The notes under the pieces were generated by a model. The model was not told the origin of the DNA, made no database searches, and saw nothing but the letters and a program-made list of their open reading frames with translations. This document shows positions 44,338 to 56,900 of a DNA stretch of 64,000 bases, one piece after another. Origin of the DNA: Oscheius tipulae (Eukaryota > Nematoda > Chromadorea > Rhabditida > Rhabditidae); the NCBI GenBank assembly GCA_037178975.1, contig JASJZH010000006.1, positions 2,232,001-2,296,000 on the forward strand, in the 5' to 3' direction. Both the position numbers and the translations under genes were made by a program. Position 1 is the stretch's first letter; each line of letters opens with the position of its first letter.

Positions 44338-44785
44338 TTTCCAACGAATAGCGGCAGTGAGGCAATTCTTTAAAGGTTTTTCGAAAACGAAAATTTGGGT
44401 CGCACCACGATTTACGCGCCGACAAAAAGCCAATTTTCCTATTTCCTAAATTTAAAATTGAATTTTCATGTGTTTTCAGCTTCCTTTTCGTTATTCCGAC
44501 CTCACTTTCGAGGTGTGTAAATACCTACATGACGCCAAAAAAAACCATGGCTTACAGAGCGTCTTCGGTTGGAAAATAGCCGTTTGAAGCTCAATTCGTC
44601 GAAGTCTTGGGGTTTTCACGTAATTTTGATGGCAACTAAGTTTTTTCATGCCTAGAATACGATAACGCTAACAGAGAATTAAAAAGATGCTGGAAAAATC
44701 GTGAAAAACTGAAAAACTGAAAAAGAAGTTCTTCTTCGCGCGTTCAAACTGAGGTGCCGCTATTCGTTGGAAATGGGCTATATAG
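44328..44785. mobile_element. MITE-like element with about 28-bp terminal inverted repeats
   Basis: The left end (44328-44356) and the right end (44755-44785) are inverted copies sharing the exact core TTCCAACGAATAGCGGCA / TGCCGCTATTCGTTGGAA, flanked by CTATAG/CTATATAG. The 400-bp interior has no coding potential. The right 100 bp recur at 8149-8252. No transposase for it is in the window. Confidence 0.75.
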
Positions 44786-44962
44786 CAGGTGGCTGCGCCG
44801 CCATCCGCCCAGCAACTGTGGTAGGTACGACAGAGCGTTGAGCTTTAGGGTATGACAGTGAACCCAATTTTCACTTCAACAAATGAAAATGCGTAGTAAT
44901 TTATTGTACATGGATATGTTAGCTTAAAGATAAACAGCACGAGATAGTAATTTTGTACAAGC

Positions 44963-47900
44963 CTAAGCTAGATTGTGAGTCGGTTGTTCTCCTGCACCGC
45001 TTTCTAGTTCCAACGGAATGTAGTTGGCTGGATATCCGGGACGGCTGTGGAACCAGCTGTAGACGGGAAGGGGAAGTTTGGACCCGACCATCACATAGTT
45101 ACTCTGAATTGGGATGTTTAAAAGACAGCTATTTGTATTCACTGATGTTCTTTCGTCAAATACATCTCGAATAGCGGGCTCCGGTCGATCAGGTGACGGG
45201 ATTCGGGGTGCTGAAGACGACTTCTAAAAACCCTTGTACGAATAAGAACTGAAAACATCTTACCCTAGTTTCTAAGTTTATAATTGAGGTGCTTAGCGGC
45301 ATATTTATGATCCTATGTATGAAAGGATGAATCCATCCACTTTCGAACATCTGAAAAGCATTATTGTTTAGGCGCTCTTCACAAAATGTTTGACAAATTG
45401 GAACTTGAAGGAGAACGTACGCGTTGCTCAATAACACGATGCAGTTGGAAGAGCATGGTTCGGAGATAGTAGAGTCGCCAGGCCTCCTCCTTGACTCGTT
45501 TCGGAGCCCACTGAAAACGTATTGAAAGAATAATGTAACTGCTTACCTTTGCAAGAGGGCAGCCATCCTTGTTTCCCTCAAAGGAGACGTACGGCATCAA
45601 GTCCTCGTCAACTCCGACAATGTACATGTTAAACAACTCCTCCATAGTTTTGCCTGACTCTCTTGTCTTGGCCTCCGACAGTGCTTTTATGAAGTATTTG
45701 TCGAGATGCACGAGTAACGCGATCTTGATCATCAGGGGCATATTGACATCGAAAGAGAGGCTGTCCATCAGAAATTTGTACTTGATGAGCTCGACAGTGG
45801 ACAGCTGAGTTTGTGTTTTAAAAGTCTGTAAAGTTCAACTTACGCATGTCTTTAGTACAGCAGGACCGTAGCGGGTCTGCAGAGGTACGAAGAAGACTTT
45901 GCTTCCAAAGTTTACCTCGTGGAGATAGTATTCCAGTCTTTGAGTCAGCGTTTTCATCTGAGACATTGAAACTTTAATGCGCTCAAAAAAATATACCTCT
46001 TCTTGTTTAATGGGCAACTTTTTGTTGCCGTCCCAAAGCCAGTCTGTTAGGTCATAGTCGTGACGCAAGAGGTCGTCGTAGAGTTGCCGCACAGAGTGGC
46101 TTCCGATGATAGCTCCAGCCACGTAGAAGACACTAAGAGCTTCATCTTCTTTGGAAATGTACATTGCTCGCTCTCCATCGTTGACATGTGACTGTAAGAA
46201 GGATATGAAAAAGATAAATAGCATTTGATTACCCATTCGTCACCAACATTGAGACGCGGATCGAACCCGTGGGTGGGAGATAGAAATTGCTGCAACGAAG
46301 TCAGGAAACTTTGCATATTTTCTACATCCTCAAGCGATGCAACAGTTCCATCCGCGTAAGCAAAGAGAGGTGACTTGCGTGGAACCAGTTGGTAGTCTTC
46401 TTCATCTTCGCTCTCTTCATTTTCCTCATCCTCTTCCTCTTCAATATATACTGTATCGTCCTTATCCTCCTCGACGACCTGCGCAGCAAGTTCAGGACTA
46501 GTTGGCTCCTCAGCCACGATGACTTCTTTGTCAGCGGCGCTCACGTCCGTCGGTGCACGAATCTCCTCCAATGGACCACCAAGCTCAGGACTGTAGCTCT
46601 CTCGATCTTCGTAGTCTTTAGATGTGGATTGCTCGGAAGGACGAGTGACCTCAAGGCAGGGCCTATTGGTTGGAGTCGAAAATCTTGTGACTTTTCTCTT
46701 CTTGGTAGGAATTTTTTCAGCCTCGAGTTCAGCTGTAGGGGAAACTGCATCAGATTTGCTGTTCCGACAATTCTTAGAAATAGGTTCAAAAAGAACGTTT
46801 CGGACGGGGCCACTTGTTTTTCGCTTCCTTAGCATCGTAGCTGGAGCCTTTGCATCCTCTACAGGTTCAAAACCTTCGAGTTCAAAGCTTGGTTCCTCTG
46901 TCCCCTCCAGATCATCGTTTCTTTCCGCAAGTTTCTCAGAGCTTCGAGATCTTCTCTTCGATGAGGTTTGACGTTCTGGTTGCACAATGCCTTCCAAACT
47001 GCGACTTCGTAGCTTCTTCGGAGCCTCTACTTCTTCCAATGATTGCTCGACTTCGTTCCTTTTCTTCTTTCTCCGCGTACCAAGGACAACAGCTTTAGCT
47101 TCGGCAGCAGGTTGGCTATTTTCTAAAACAGAAAATTTGGATACCGCAACAAATTTAATGCTACCTTTCTCCGGCAATCTGTTTTCAGAGACAATTTTAG
47201 CATCCTCGTCTTCTTTGTGCTTCTGTCTGTTCTCTCTACGTAGATGTTGCCCTCTTCTGCTTCGCTTGTGAACCGGTTTTACAACTTCCGTTTGTTCGTC
47301 TAAATTTTCTATTATGGAATTTATAAAAACTTTATACTTTGTTGATCGGCCAGTGGCTCGACAGTCCCTGCAGTTTCCACAACAGGTTCGGGCAGCTTGT
47401 TCTTACGTGGTCTCCCTCTTGGTCGTTTCACTTTCACTTCAGTTGTTGGTATAGTTTGCTCCGCAGACAGAGGCTCTTGAGAAGCTAAAAAAATCTTACT
47501 TGCTATCTTACTTTTACAGTTTGCAAGAGGCGTCCATCTGCGACACAAGTCAACTCGAATCTGGGATAACACTTGACAATGTTTGTGACCTTTTCTGTCA
47601 AGTATTATCCTAGATTGGAGTTGACAAGACAAACCAGGACAATTCAAGTTACAAAATTAGCACTGACAGTGAGTCGCTTCGCCAGGAGCGTGAGCGACTG
47701 TTGTTTTTATAGTATGATTTACAAACGTTTAAACGCAATATTGATCTGATACATTCCCAGAGAATGTCAAAGTTTGGTTAACGTACCGACAATATCCTTC
47801 TTCGCAGTCAATTCTTCCTCTACCACATCCTCCGGCTCTTCATACTCCTGTTCCAGAGCGTCGACGTACAGGTTTGGCTGTATAGAAGTGTCAGCAAGCG

Positions 47901-50900
47901 CCGTAAGTTCTGCGAGATCAATTTATCAGAAATTAGTTTAGAAATGGCACCTTTGGAGACATCTGATTTGCCGACTGACAAGTTTTCTGTTTTCTTTGCA
48001 ACAGCTTCCACGTCTTTGGTATTTTCTGCAGCGGAAGTGACTGTTTCCTGCTGGTCATTGAATTCGAATGCAATACTGTCACGCTTGCTGTGTCTTCTTC
48101 TACTGGCTTTTCTGGCTTCCTCAGCAGTTTCGTCAATTACCGATTTACTTGATATGAGCTCATCCCACTGCTGTTGGTTTTGAGAAACCATATCAACGTC
48201 TTCAGTACCTTAACAAATCGCTTTTGAAAGTTTAAAAACTGATGTACCTGCTCGAACTTTCTCAGGTGTACTTGCCTCATCCAATTGATCTAGCTTGCAA
48301 CCTCCCATAGCAAGAAGCATTTCCGTTTGGCTTCTACGGTACCTTTTCTTCTTCGGGGCAGTAGTAGTCGGAACATCAGTTTCTGGTTCGAGTAGTACTA
48401 TCTTAGGAGTGAATACTGTAAAGGTTACAATTGGACATCCAACTCATTACTTTTACCAAGTGGAAGAGTTTCCAAATCTGATACTCTTTGCATAATATGA
48501 ACCGGGACCGGTACTTGAATAGATGTTGTTTCTGGCTTTTCAGGAAGTTTCGAGACATCGAGTTTCGGAGCTCGTCGTGACTTTGTAGTATGTGCTCTCG
48601 ACTTCTTCTCTTGCTTAATAGTAGGTTGCTGATGTTTGTTACGGCCTAAACGAGTGAGTTACAACATAAAAAACACAGCAATTACCTTGAAGTTGGGTCA
48701 TTTTTACTGGAGTTCTCGTCGCCACTGGCTTCTCCGATATGATATCATAAAAAGCGGAAAGCAGTTCTTCATGCATAGTGAGCTTAGGTTTTGACTTCGT
48801 GGAACTCTCAGCGTCGTCTTCAGCTTGCACTGGTTCTAAAATGTAACTTTTATTGTTTTTGAATCATCTTACTAGCTACTTCGACGGATTTAGACCGCTC
48901 CACTTGCTCATCTTCCGGTTCCAGGCCGAATTGGGCGCGTGGATAAGCAGGCACGGTTTTTACAGCAGTTGGAGACTCTGGTTCCACTTCAAGTTCCACA
49001 GTTGGTTGTGAAGTAGACTGAACTACTTCTGATTCCTTCTCCAAATTAGCCAGCGTGTCATCTGCGACAGTAGTCTCCTTGTCCAAGATGTCTCCAATGG
49101 ACGGAAGTAAAAGGGACAATTCTTGCTGCAAGGGTTTTTCTGTTGTCTCCGGACTTCTCTCTTCTCTGCATACGACAAGTGGCTCCTCTGCAGCTGCTAA
49201 CTGTTCTTTGAGCGGTAGTTGTGTCAGAATTATTGAAGCTTCTATATCTACAGGTCCTTCCTCTTCTACCATAACAGATGGTTCAGGAACAGTGGCAGAC
49301 TCCCGAAGAGTCTCTTGACTTGTCGATAAGACGGTTGTCGTGTCCTCCCACTCCATTTTTTCTTCAGTTTTTTTGAAATTTGGAGAAGTAGACACTTCAT
49401 GATATTCCGGCGCGTTTACGCTCTTCTCCACAGATTCTTTGCTTGTGATAAGGCTGCAGTACGGGAGCGACTCATCCTCCGCCTCGGTTCGACATTTGAT
49501 AGTCTTGGTCCACTGAACATTCTCATCTGTTGGTGCTGGAGTAGACAGTAGATCAGACGCATTTCTTGCCAGAGCTAATGAAGTCGACGCTTCTTCCCAC
49601 GTCTCTTTAGGATGGGAAAGTTCGCGTCGGATGTCAAATACAGTCATTTGCTCAGCCTCTTTTCTTGTCAGGGGAATCGTATGCTGACGGTGAAGCTCGT
49701 GGGCATGCGTGATGTCTGCGTCTGGACGGACAAGTTGCACTTGATACTCAGTCTTGTCAATCGACAGCCTGTATTTGTCAGAACTTTTGTTGCTATCCTT
49801 GATGATGTCTTCTACAGATGCACATAAATTTCGGTCCTTGAACAAGAGCTCCACTGTCCCAGTAGCTGAGGTTTTCTTTGCAGCGCTACGGACTTTCTTG
49901 ATCGGAGTTGTTTCCACTTCGGCTGGACTAGCTTCTGCATCCAAATAGGATAGCATTGCCCGATTTACCTGAAACATGTGCCTTATGTAAAAATTAAACG
50001 GAACTAGGATCTACCGTTACATCCGGTGACTGCTCCTCAATGTCTACAGTTTTTGGCTCTATGTGTTCGTCGTCAGGAGCCCTCATTTCCATCAAAGTTT
50101 CGGGTTCCTCCCTTCCAAGGTTAGCAAGAGATTCTTCCCATGCAGCACTAGACGCCTGGGCTTCCACAGCAGGAATAGGCTTCTCCAAATCGACAGGTTC
50201 TGGAGCCATACTCTCATCTAGGTTGACTAGCTCTTCGTCGTCACTTTCGATCATGTATCTTCGTTTTCCTTTTGATCTTCGTGGCTGGTAGTCAGATTCG
50301 GTGGATGAATATTGGACAGGACTGGACGATGACGTTCTCTCCTTGGACTGACTGTTTAAGCGACGTGTTCGTCTGGAGGCGCCCTTTGTGCAGAGCTCGT
50401 TCACCATGTCCTCATTAGCGCCGAGGAGAAGAGCTGTATCATCTCGTCGGCCTCGCTTCTGCTTTGCCTTCACAAAGGGCTCCGATTCACTTTCAGCACT
50501 TTGGACCAGACTTTGGGACGATGCTCGGGAGCTCTGACGACTGGAACTTTCCAACTGATCTTCTCGCCATCTCCGTTGCTCTACTTTCTTGTCTCTCTCG
50601 ACACCAGCCATTGTTTTGGGTTTCTTCTCGGGGATACATTTAGGACGGTGAGCATTTTTCGGAGGGCTTTTCTGGGAAATGAATTTGTTTTAAACAACTT
50701 TAGATACTCACGAATATCTCATCGATTTCTTCCATTTCTTCTTTTGATCTTGTCGGTTCCTGGATCTATTGATTAAAATTTGGCGATTCAAAAAGGGTTA
50801 CCGGCTTCATTTTGCCTCGCTTTAAGTTCCGTTTTTCTCTGTACTCCCTTCTACGGAGGGCTTCCTGGGACGCTGACCTTCTGGCTGGTGATTCCTCAAT

Positions 50901-53900
50901 TTCATCTTCTTCGGCAGTACTCGTGTCAATTGCAAATTGTTTGCGAGACCGATGTGCCTAAACGTTTCTTTACAATAATCTGTCCATTGTCCAAACCATT
51001 TTTGGAGTCTTTTCACTTTCACTCGGAGAGAGGAACGACGAAACGGAAGCGAGATCAGTGTCTTCGGAGACGACAGAGGTGTCCACAGAGAGTTCCTTTT
51101 CGGCTTTGTACTTTCTCAGTAAAAAGTTTCTCGATGGTAGAAGGGATATTTCGGCCACTGAACCTTGACTGCGCAAACTATGAGTCGGACTACTCAGCGT
51201 CTGCAAATATGTTAAACTGAGATAAAATCGAAGAGGTTACCTCTCGTGACTTTTTAATCTCCTCAATGACGATGTTCTCCGATGAATATCCGAGAGAACC
51301 AAGAGGTGACAGTGGTTTTGTGACGAGAGGATGTTTCCTTGGACGTCCTCGTTTGCTTTTCTGCACTGGCTCAACAATTAGTACCGAAGAGAAAACACTG
51401 CTTTCTTCTATTGGCTCTTCCTCGACATCGGCTTCAGTCACTGGATCCACAACTGGCACAGCTGAAACGACGCTGCTTTCTTTCACCGCTAGTTCGTAAT
51501 CATTAGCAGATTTGGCTACCGGCTCCACAACTGGTTGCAAAAAGAGTTGATCGTTTTCCTCCATCACCGGCTCTTCCTCGACCACAGCTTCGGTTGACGG
51601 CTCCACAACTTCCAAAGTGACAGTGCTTTTTGCCATTACTACCGGTTCTTCCTCAACTGCGGCGCCGATGCCTGGTTCTACGACCGGCTCGATAGAGACA
51701 TTGATACTCTTCTCCATCACCAGCTCTTCTTCGGCAGGTTCGAAGCTGTTATAGTCTTGAGAAGCCTGGATGTCTTCATCCAGAGGACCAATATCATTCG
51801 CTCTGTTTGACATGTCTTCGGGATCTTGAAAATCGTCATATTGCTGCTGTTCATATTCATACGGCGACGTTTCTTCAATACATTCAGGCTGCCCGAAAAG
51901 CAGCCCTCGATAGACATCGTTGTTCTCGTAAGTAGTTACTACCTCTTCTTCATGGTCCAAGCTATCACAATTCCCAAATGATTCACTTGGTCCAGCGTCT
52001 TCGATAAATGGTGATGTTTCCTCTTGCTCATTTTTCCTGGGTTGACTGTCAACTGTGGCCATCTGTTCCAGTTCATCGAGTGCATCCTCATTTTTGTACT
52101 CTGCCGGTACAGAAGCAAACGGTTGTACTCGAGCCAACTTTGGTGTTTCCAATCGTTCCAAGCTTTCGGCCATGAAAGAATTGGGAAGAGAAGAGTCGTA
52201 GAAGCTTGCATTAGCTTGACAAATGATGGTCGGTGTTGTTATTAGAACGTTATTGTGTTGGATGTCCAAAGAGAAATCTCGATTATAGTTTGGGTACATG
52301 AAATGAGTTTGTAAAGGCTAAAATGATTTATACCAGGTGAAAATTATCACTTACATTATCCTGGATACTCAATTCAGGCGCGCCGATGAAGCGTGTTGGG
52401 CTGTTCATATAAGGCCCAAGCGTTTCACTTGAAGGCTAAGAACATAATTAAATATTTCTACTCATTAAACTACCTCGTACGGAACCGGAGACATCAAACC
52501 GAAGAATGATTTGTCTACTTCTGGGTCATTTGCAACATCACCTTGCTCCTAAAATCACTATAAGTTAGCATACTTTCTCCCGTCTTACCACCACTGACAT
52601 GAAATTTCCTTGACTGAACATAATGTCGGGAATCACATGGGGAGCGTCCAGAAGATCTCCAAAGTCTGCCACTACAGGCGGTGCATCCTTCACGGGTGTA
52701 GACGTCTTGATTAGAGAGGCAGAAGAGCATGGTCCTTCTTCGAACACGGGCACAGGAGACGCTTCTGATTCTTCTTGAACTTCTGATCGTTCTAGAGGAA
52801 TTACAGTTGTAGTTTCTTCATATCCAGAATGGTTCGATGGAGCTGGTTCCTTATCCAATGGAATTCCTTGTGTTCTCTCGATCTTCTTGGTTTCCTTCCC
52901 GAGAGATTCCGGTTCAAAAACGTTCTCCCCGAATTGCTCAATTGGAGTCCCCTTTTCAATGATTGTTTCCGTCTCCTTTTCAGTAAGTTGCACAGACCGA
53001 CCTGTACTCACGGAAGCATCAGAGAATGATTCTTCGAGTGAATGTTGAGAGCTCTGGATCGGAGGAATGACCCAAATAGAGCCTGTCGTCGGCGCTTTTT
53101 CAGCATCCACTGCCTGAAAAATAAAATTGTTAGAAAACAGGTGTTAATGATACCTTTGGTTGTTCTGCACTTAATCGACGAGACAGCTCAAAACCCTCCG
53201 ATCGCACCTTCATTCTGCTTGTCATCGCTTCTCTTTGTCCAAGTTCATCCTTCAAATCTTGGATCTTCTTGGTTTCTTCTGATGAAAGCATCCTACTTGT
53301 TCCTGCGAATACTTGAGGAGTTACTTCCGACGCCCTTGTGGCGTTTATCAGCCGACCAACTGTGCTTTGAGAGAGTTCCAGGTTCGGCGGACCCCAGCGT
53401 GTCTTTTTCCTAAGAGTCAACCTGCTCTCGTCTTCTCTTGTAGGAAGTAAAATTAACTGGCTGCTCGTCGGAGTGACAACTACGGGTGCTCTCCTATCTT
53501 TGACTCCAACTACAGAGACTGGCTTCAAAAAGGCAGGATCCAGCTTACGAGGCGTCTTGTTTTCAGACGCCTGAGACTTCTGTTCATATTTCTAAATGAT
53601 AACTTCAAAGACAACAAGTTAACAGCTTTACCTTGACTGCTTGACCCGCACTATTGCTCATCCGTTTCTTTTCTTTCTGACTCTCCCGTTTCTTTTCCAA
53701 AGCAGCACCAGCATCGTCCAAAAGAGCTGAAATTGTAGATTTGAACTTGGCTAAGGCAAAAAACCTACTGTCCAGATGAAGCGACAGTTGAGCACATCTG
53801 GCAGGTGTCATCGGTAACTTCACACTGGTGGTAGGCTTCGGCGTAGCAGGAATGCTGGTACTTGGTTTAAGACTGGTAGAAATGATAGAGATGGGCCTAG

Positions 53901-56900
53901 GCATAGACAAAACACTAGCGCTTAGTTTAGGAATAGAAAAACTGCTGGCGCTTGGCTTCGGGCTAGCATGAATGACGGAATTGGGTTCCAAGCTACTGAT
54001 ACGTGGCTTTGGGCTAGCATGACCAGCTGACTTCTTCAGCAACTTTTTCTGGAAATTACAATATGAGAGAAAGTGAAAATTGGTTACCTCTATTTTCCTC
54101 TTTTTCTTCCTGGCCGCTTTCTCTTCTTCTTTCTCCCTCTGGATGGCCTTCTTCCTTTCACGTACCGCTAATTTATTTTTTTGAATTTCCAACTTTCGGG
54201 CAGCTAGGGCGGCAGCACTTTGTAAACGAGCTCGAGCTTCCGGAGTGAGACTATCAAAGTTTTGTTCCTTTCTGCCTTCTTCGTTCTTCTTTTGTGTACT
54301 CTCATCTCGCTCGTCACCCTCTTCATCAAGTTTCTTGTTAAGTGTCTTCTCTTCTTTCTCACGACTCTTCCACCCCTCTTTTCGTTTTTTCTCTCGCTTC
54401 TGCTTTACTTCTTCATGAACTTGTCTCTCCTCTTCCAGCCTCTTTCGTTCTTGTTTCTTCTCCTTCTTCAGGCGTTTTCTTTCCTCTTCCTCGAGTCGTT
54501 CTTGCGCATCATTAGTACTTTTCGGCTCGCTGCGAGTGCTCTTCTGCTCTTCGTGAGATGAGTCGGATAGTCTAGCGTCAGCACTCTCTTCCTTCTGAGC
54601 TGTTGTTTGTCCTATCTTCCAACAAGAAAGGTTTCTAAAAGCCTTGTTTTTCGTAAGATCGCTGCCGACAAGGCTCTCTGAGCTGGCCGTTGCGTCCGAT
54701 TTAGTAGAAGCTTTATCGTTCGAACGACATTCGGTTAACCGCTTTTTGCTGTGAGCATTGACAAGTGCTCTTTCTCCTTCCGTGACCGGTTTAATCATCT
54801 GAAAGTGCATTGATATAGGCACGACAAATGATCAATACGTTTTCGCCTGCTGAATTTGGTATTGCAGTTAAATGTTCCAAGCTGTTTCCTTTGCTAGTTG
54901 ACATTCTATCTTGGGAAGGCGTGAGAGTTTCCGAAGATTTGTAATGACTGATGGCGGACTTTTCTTTTGAAGGTAAAAGTGAAGACGTCGATTGGCTGAA
55001 AGACTTCAAACCGGAAGTGCTCGGTAACTGGTAGTGGCTCGGCAATGTTTTCTCCTTGTGAAGACTACGCGTAGAGCTGGGCAGCCTTTTCATAGAAGGG
55101 CTGAGCAGATTGGATTTGGTAATTCTTGCATCTCCTATAGAGGTGGAACGCTGAAAGTCAATTGTGAGCTTTTCCCCACAGTAAAGCATCAATTTTTTGC
55201 ATTAGTTGCAAGAAATTCCATAGACAATTTTCTAGTAATAGTTTTCAACTTATAAACATCTCACCTCTTTTTGCTTCTTCACCACAGTCGGCCTTGATGA
55301 CGGTTCAGAGTTATCATCGGAATCAAAAATGAATTCTCTGGACTTGTAAATCTTCTTTGACTTCTAAAAAACCAAACAAACTTCTAATAACAGCAATGTC
55401 AAAAACTAAAAGCTTACAAATCCTTACTTTTCGCGAGCTGCCAGTTGAGGTCGTTGAAAAACTAGCATCCTGGCAATAACTGTCTTCGGTGCTGATGACC
55501 AAAGATATGGTGTTTTTCATAGCTTTTGGGACAGATTCCGGTGCAGGCGGGACAACAAGTACTGGTCGAGAAGTTGATGGCTTGCTTGGTTCTTCAGGCT
55601 CACTCCGGGACTTTTCTGACGAGCTATCTTCGCTGCTTTCTGACAATCGCGATCTTCTGGGTTCTTTTATAGGGGCAATTCTGGGCTTCACAGGAGCAGC
55701 TCGAACAGGCTCCTCATCGTCCTAAACTCATGTGAAAGAAATAATGAAAACGGGTTACCGTAGTTCGTTCTTGGCTGGAAATAGGCGACGGTGTGCTCCG
55801 GATCGGGAATTTCTTCGACGGTGCAGCACGCACCACGCGCTTCACTGCGACCACTTCTGGTGACCTGCTCCGTGTTCGTACTGCCAGAAAAGCTTCTTTG
55901 CCTCGTAGTACTGGTTTGGTTCCCATATTTGGGTACTTGCTGGCCTAAATTGGTAGTATTGCCTACGTTTAAAGTCCTGCTTACCTTTCCGGATCCCCTA
56001 GGTCTTCCAGGACCTCGTTTCGCTCCGCGCGTGAGTCCTCCTCGACTTCCTCGACCACGACCACGACCTCTTCCTGGGCGGCGTGTTTTCACAAAGTCTG
56101 GATCATTGTCGTCGTTGTCTTCTTCTGTTGTGCTCTGCAAGCTCGGCTGTGCAGAAAACTAAAATAAATCTAACCTCATCGCCGTAAAATGGCTTTGGCT
56201 TGCTCTCTTGGTCCTTTTCCTTATGCTTGCCCCATGCCGCCATGTCGGACCTTGTCATGACTGGATGGGTCTTGAGATGTGAAAGCTTCGGTTCCGGAAG
56301 AGCTTCCTTCACGGCGAGAACGGGTTTTGTTGCCGATTTTGACGTCGTCGGCTTCTCGACGACTGTTGGAATGATCTTTGGCTTTTCCGACTGAACTTCT
56401 TCTTGAGAAGGTAACTGAGGAGATCCAATCTCTCCAAAAAAGTCAGGCATCTGAAACGTTGCTACCATTTGTTGCCTATCAGCAAACCGTAGAGGTTTGA
56501 TGAGATGGCGATTGAATGGCTGAATTTGCAGGTTGTGTTACAGATGAGGCGAGTTTTGTGGTTGAGATCACGAAATTATTAGCAGCGACGTAGTGATGAC
56601 ACAATGTCCTAACTTCCTCTTCACTGAGATTAGAAAAGGTAGAATGGTTGCGGACTCGCGAAGGCACGCTCGCGTCTAGTTCAAGCTATAAAACAGAAAT
56701 ACAGAAGGAAAGTAAGAGAATAGTTACCACAAAGTAGTCTTTTCCCTTTAACTGGTCTAGCACAGCCAACAACGCTTTGCTCATTTCGACAGGGACCACA
56801 GCACTCAAGCCCTTTTTCAGCCTGCAAATCATTTGTACCATCGCCGCACTCATATATTCTTCATCTTCCATGTCAGCTACGCCTTTGATCTTCTGTTGCG

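Noticed and set aside
46389-46971. Plus-strand frames of 115-147 codons
   Set aside because: Antisense shadows of Glu/Lys-rich exons of the second giant gene (Ser/Phe/Leu-rich reverse reading).
54262-54561. Plus-strand frame looking like a multi-span membrane protein
   Set aside because: It is the antisense of the Lys/Glu coiled-coil exon, which always reads as Phe/Leu/Ser on the other strand.
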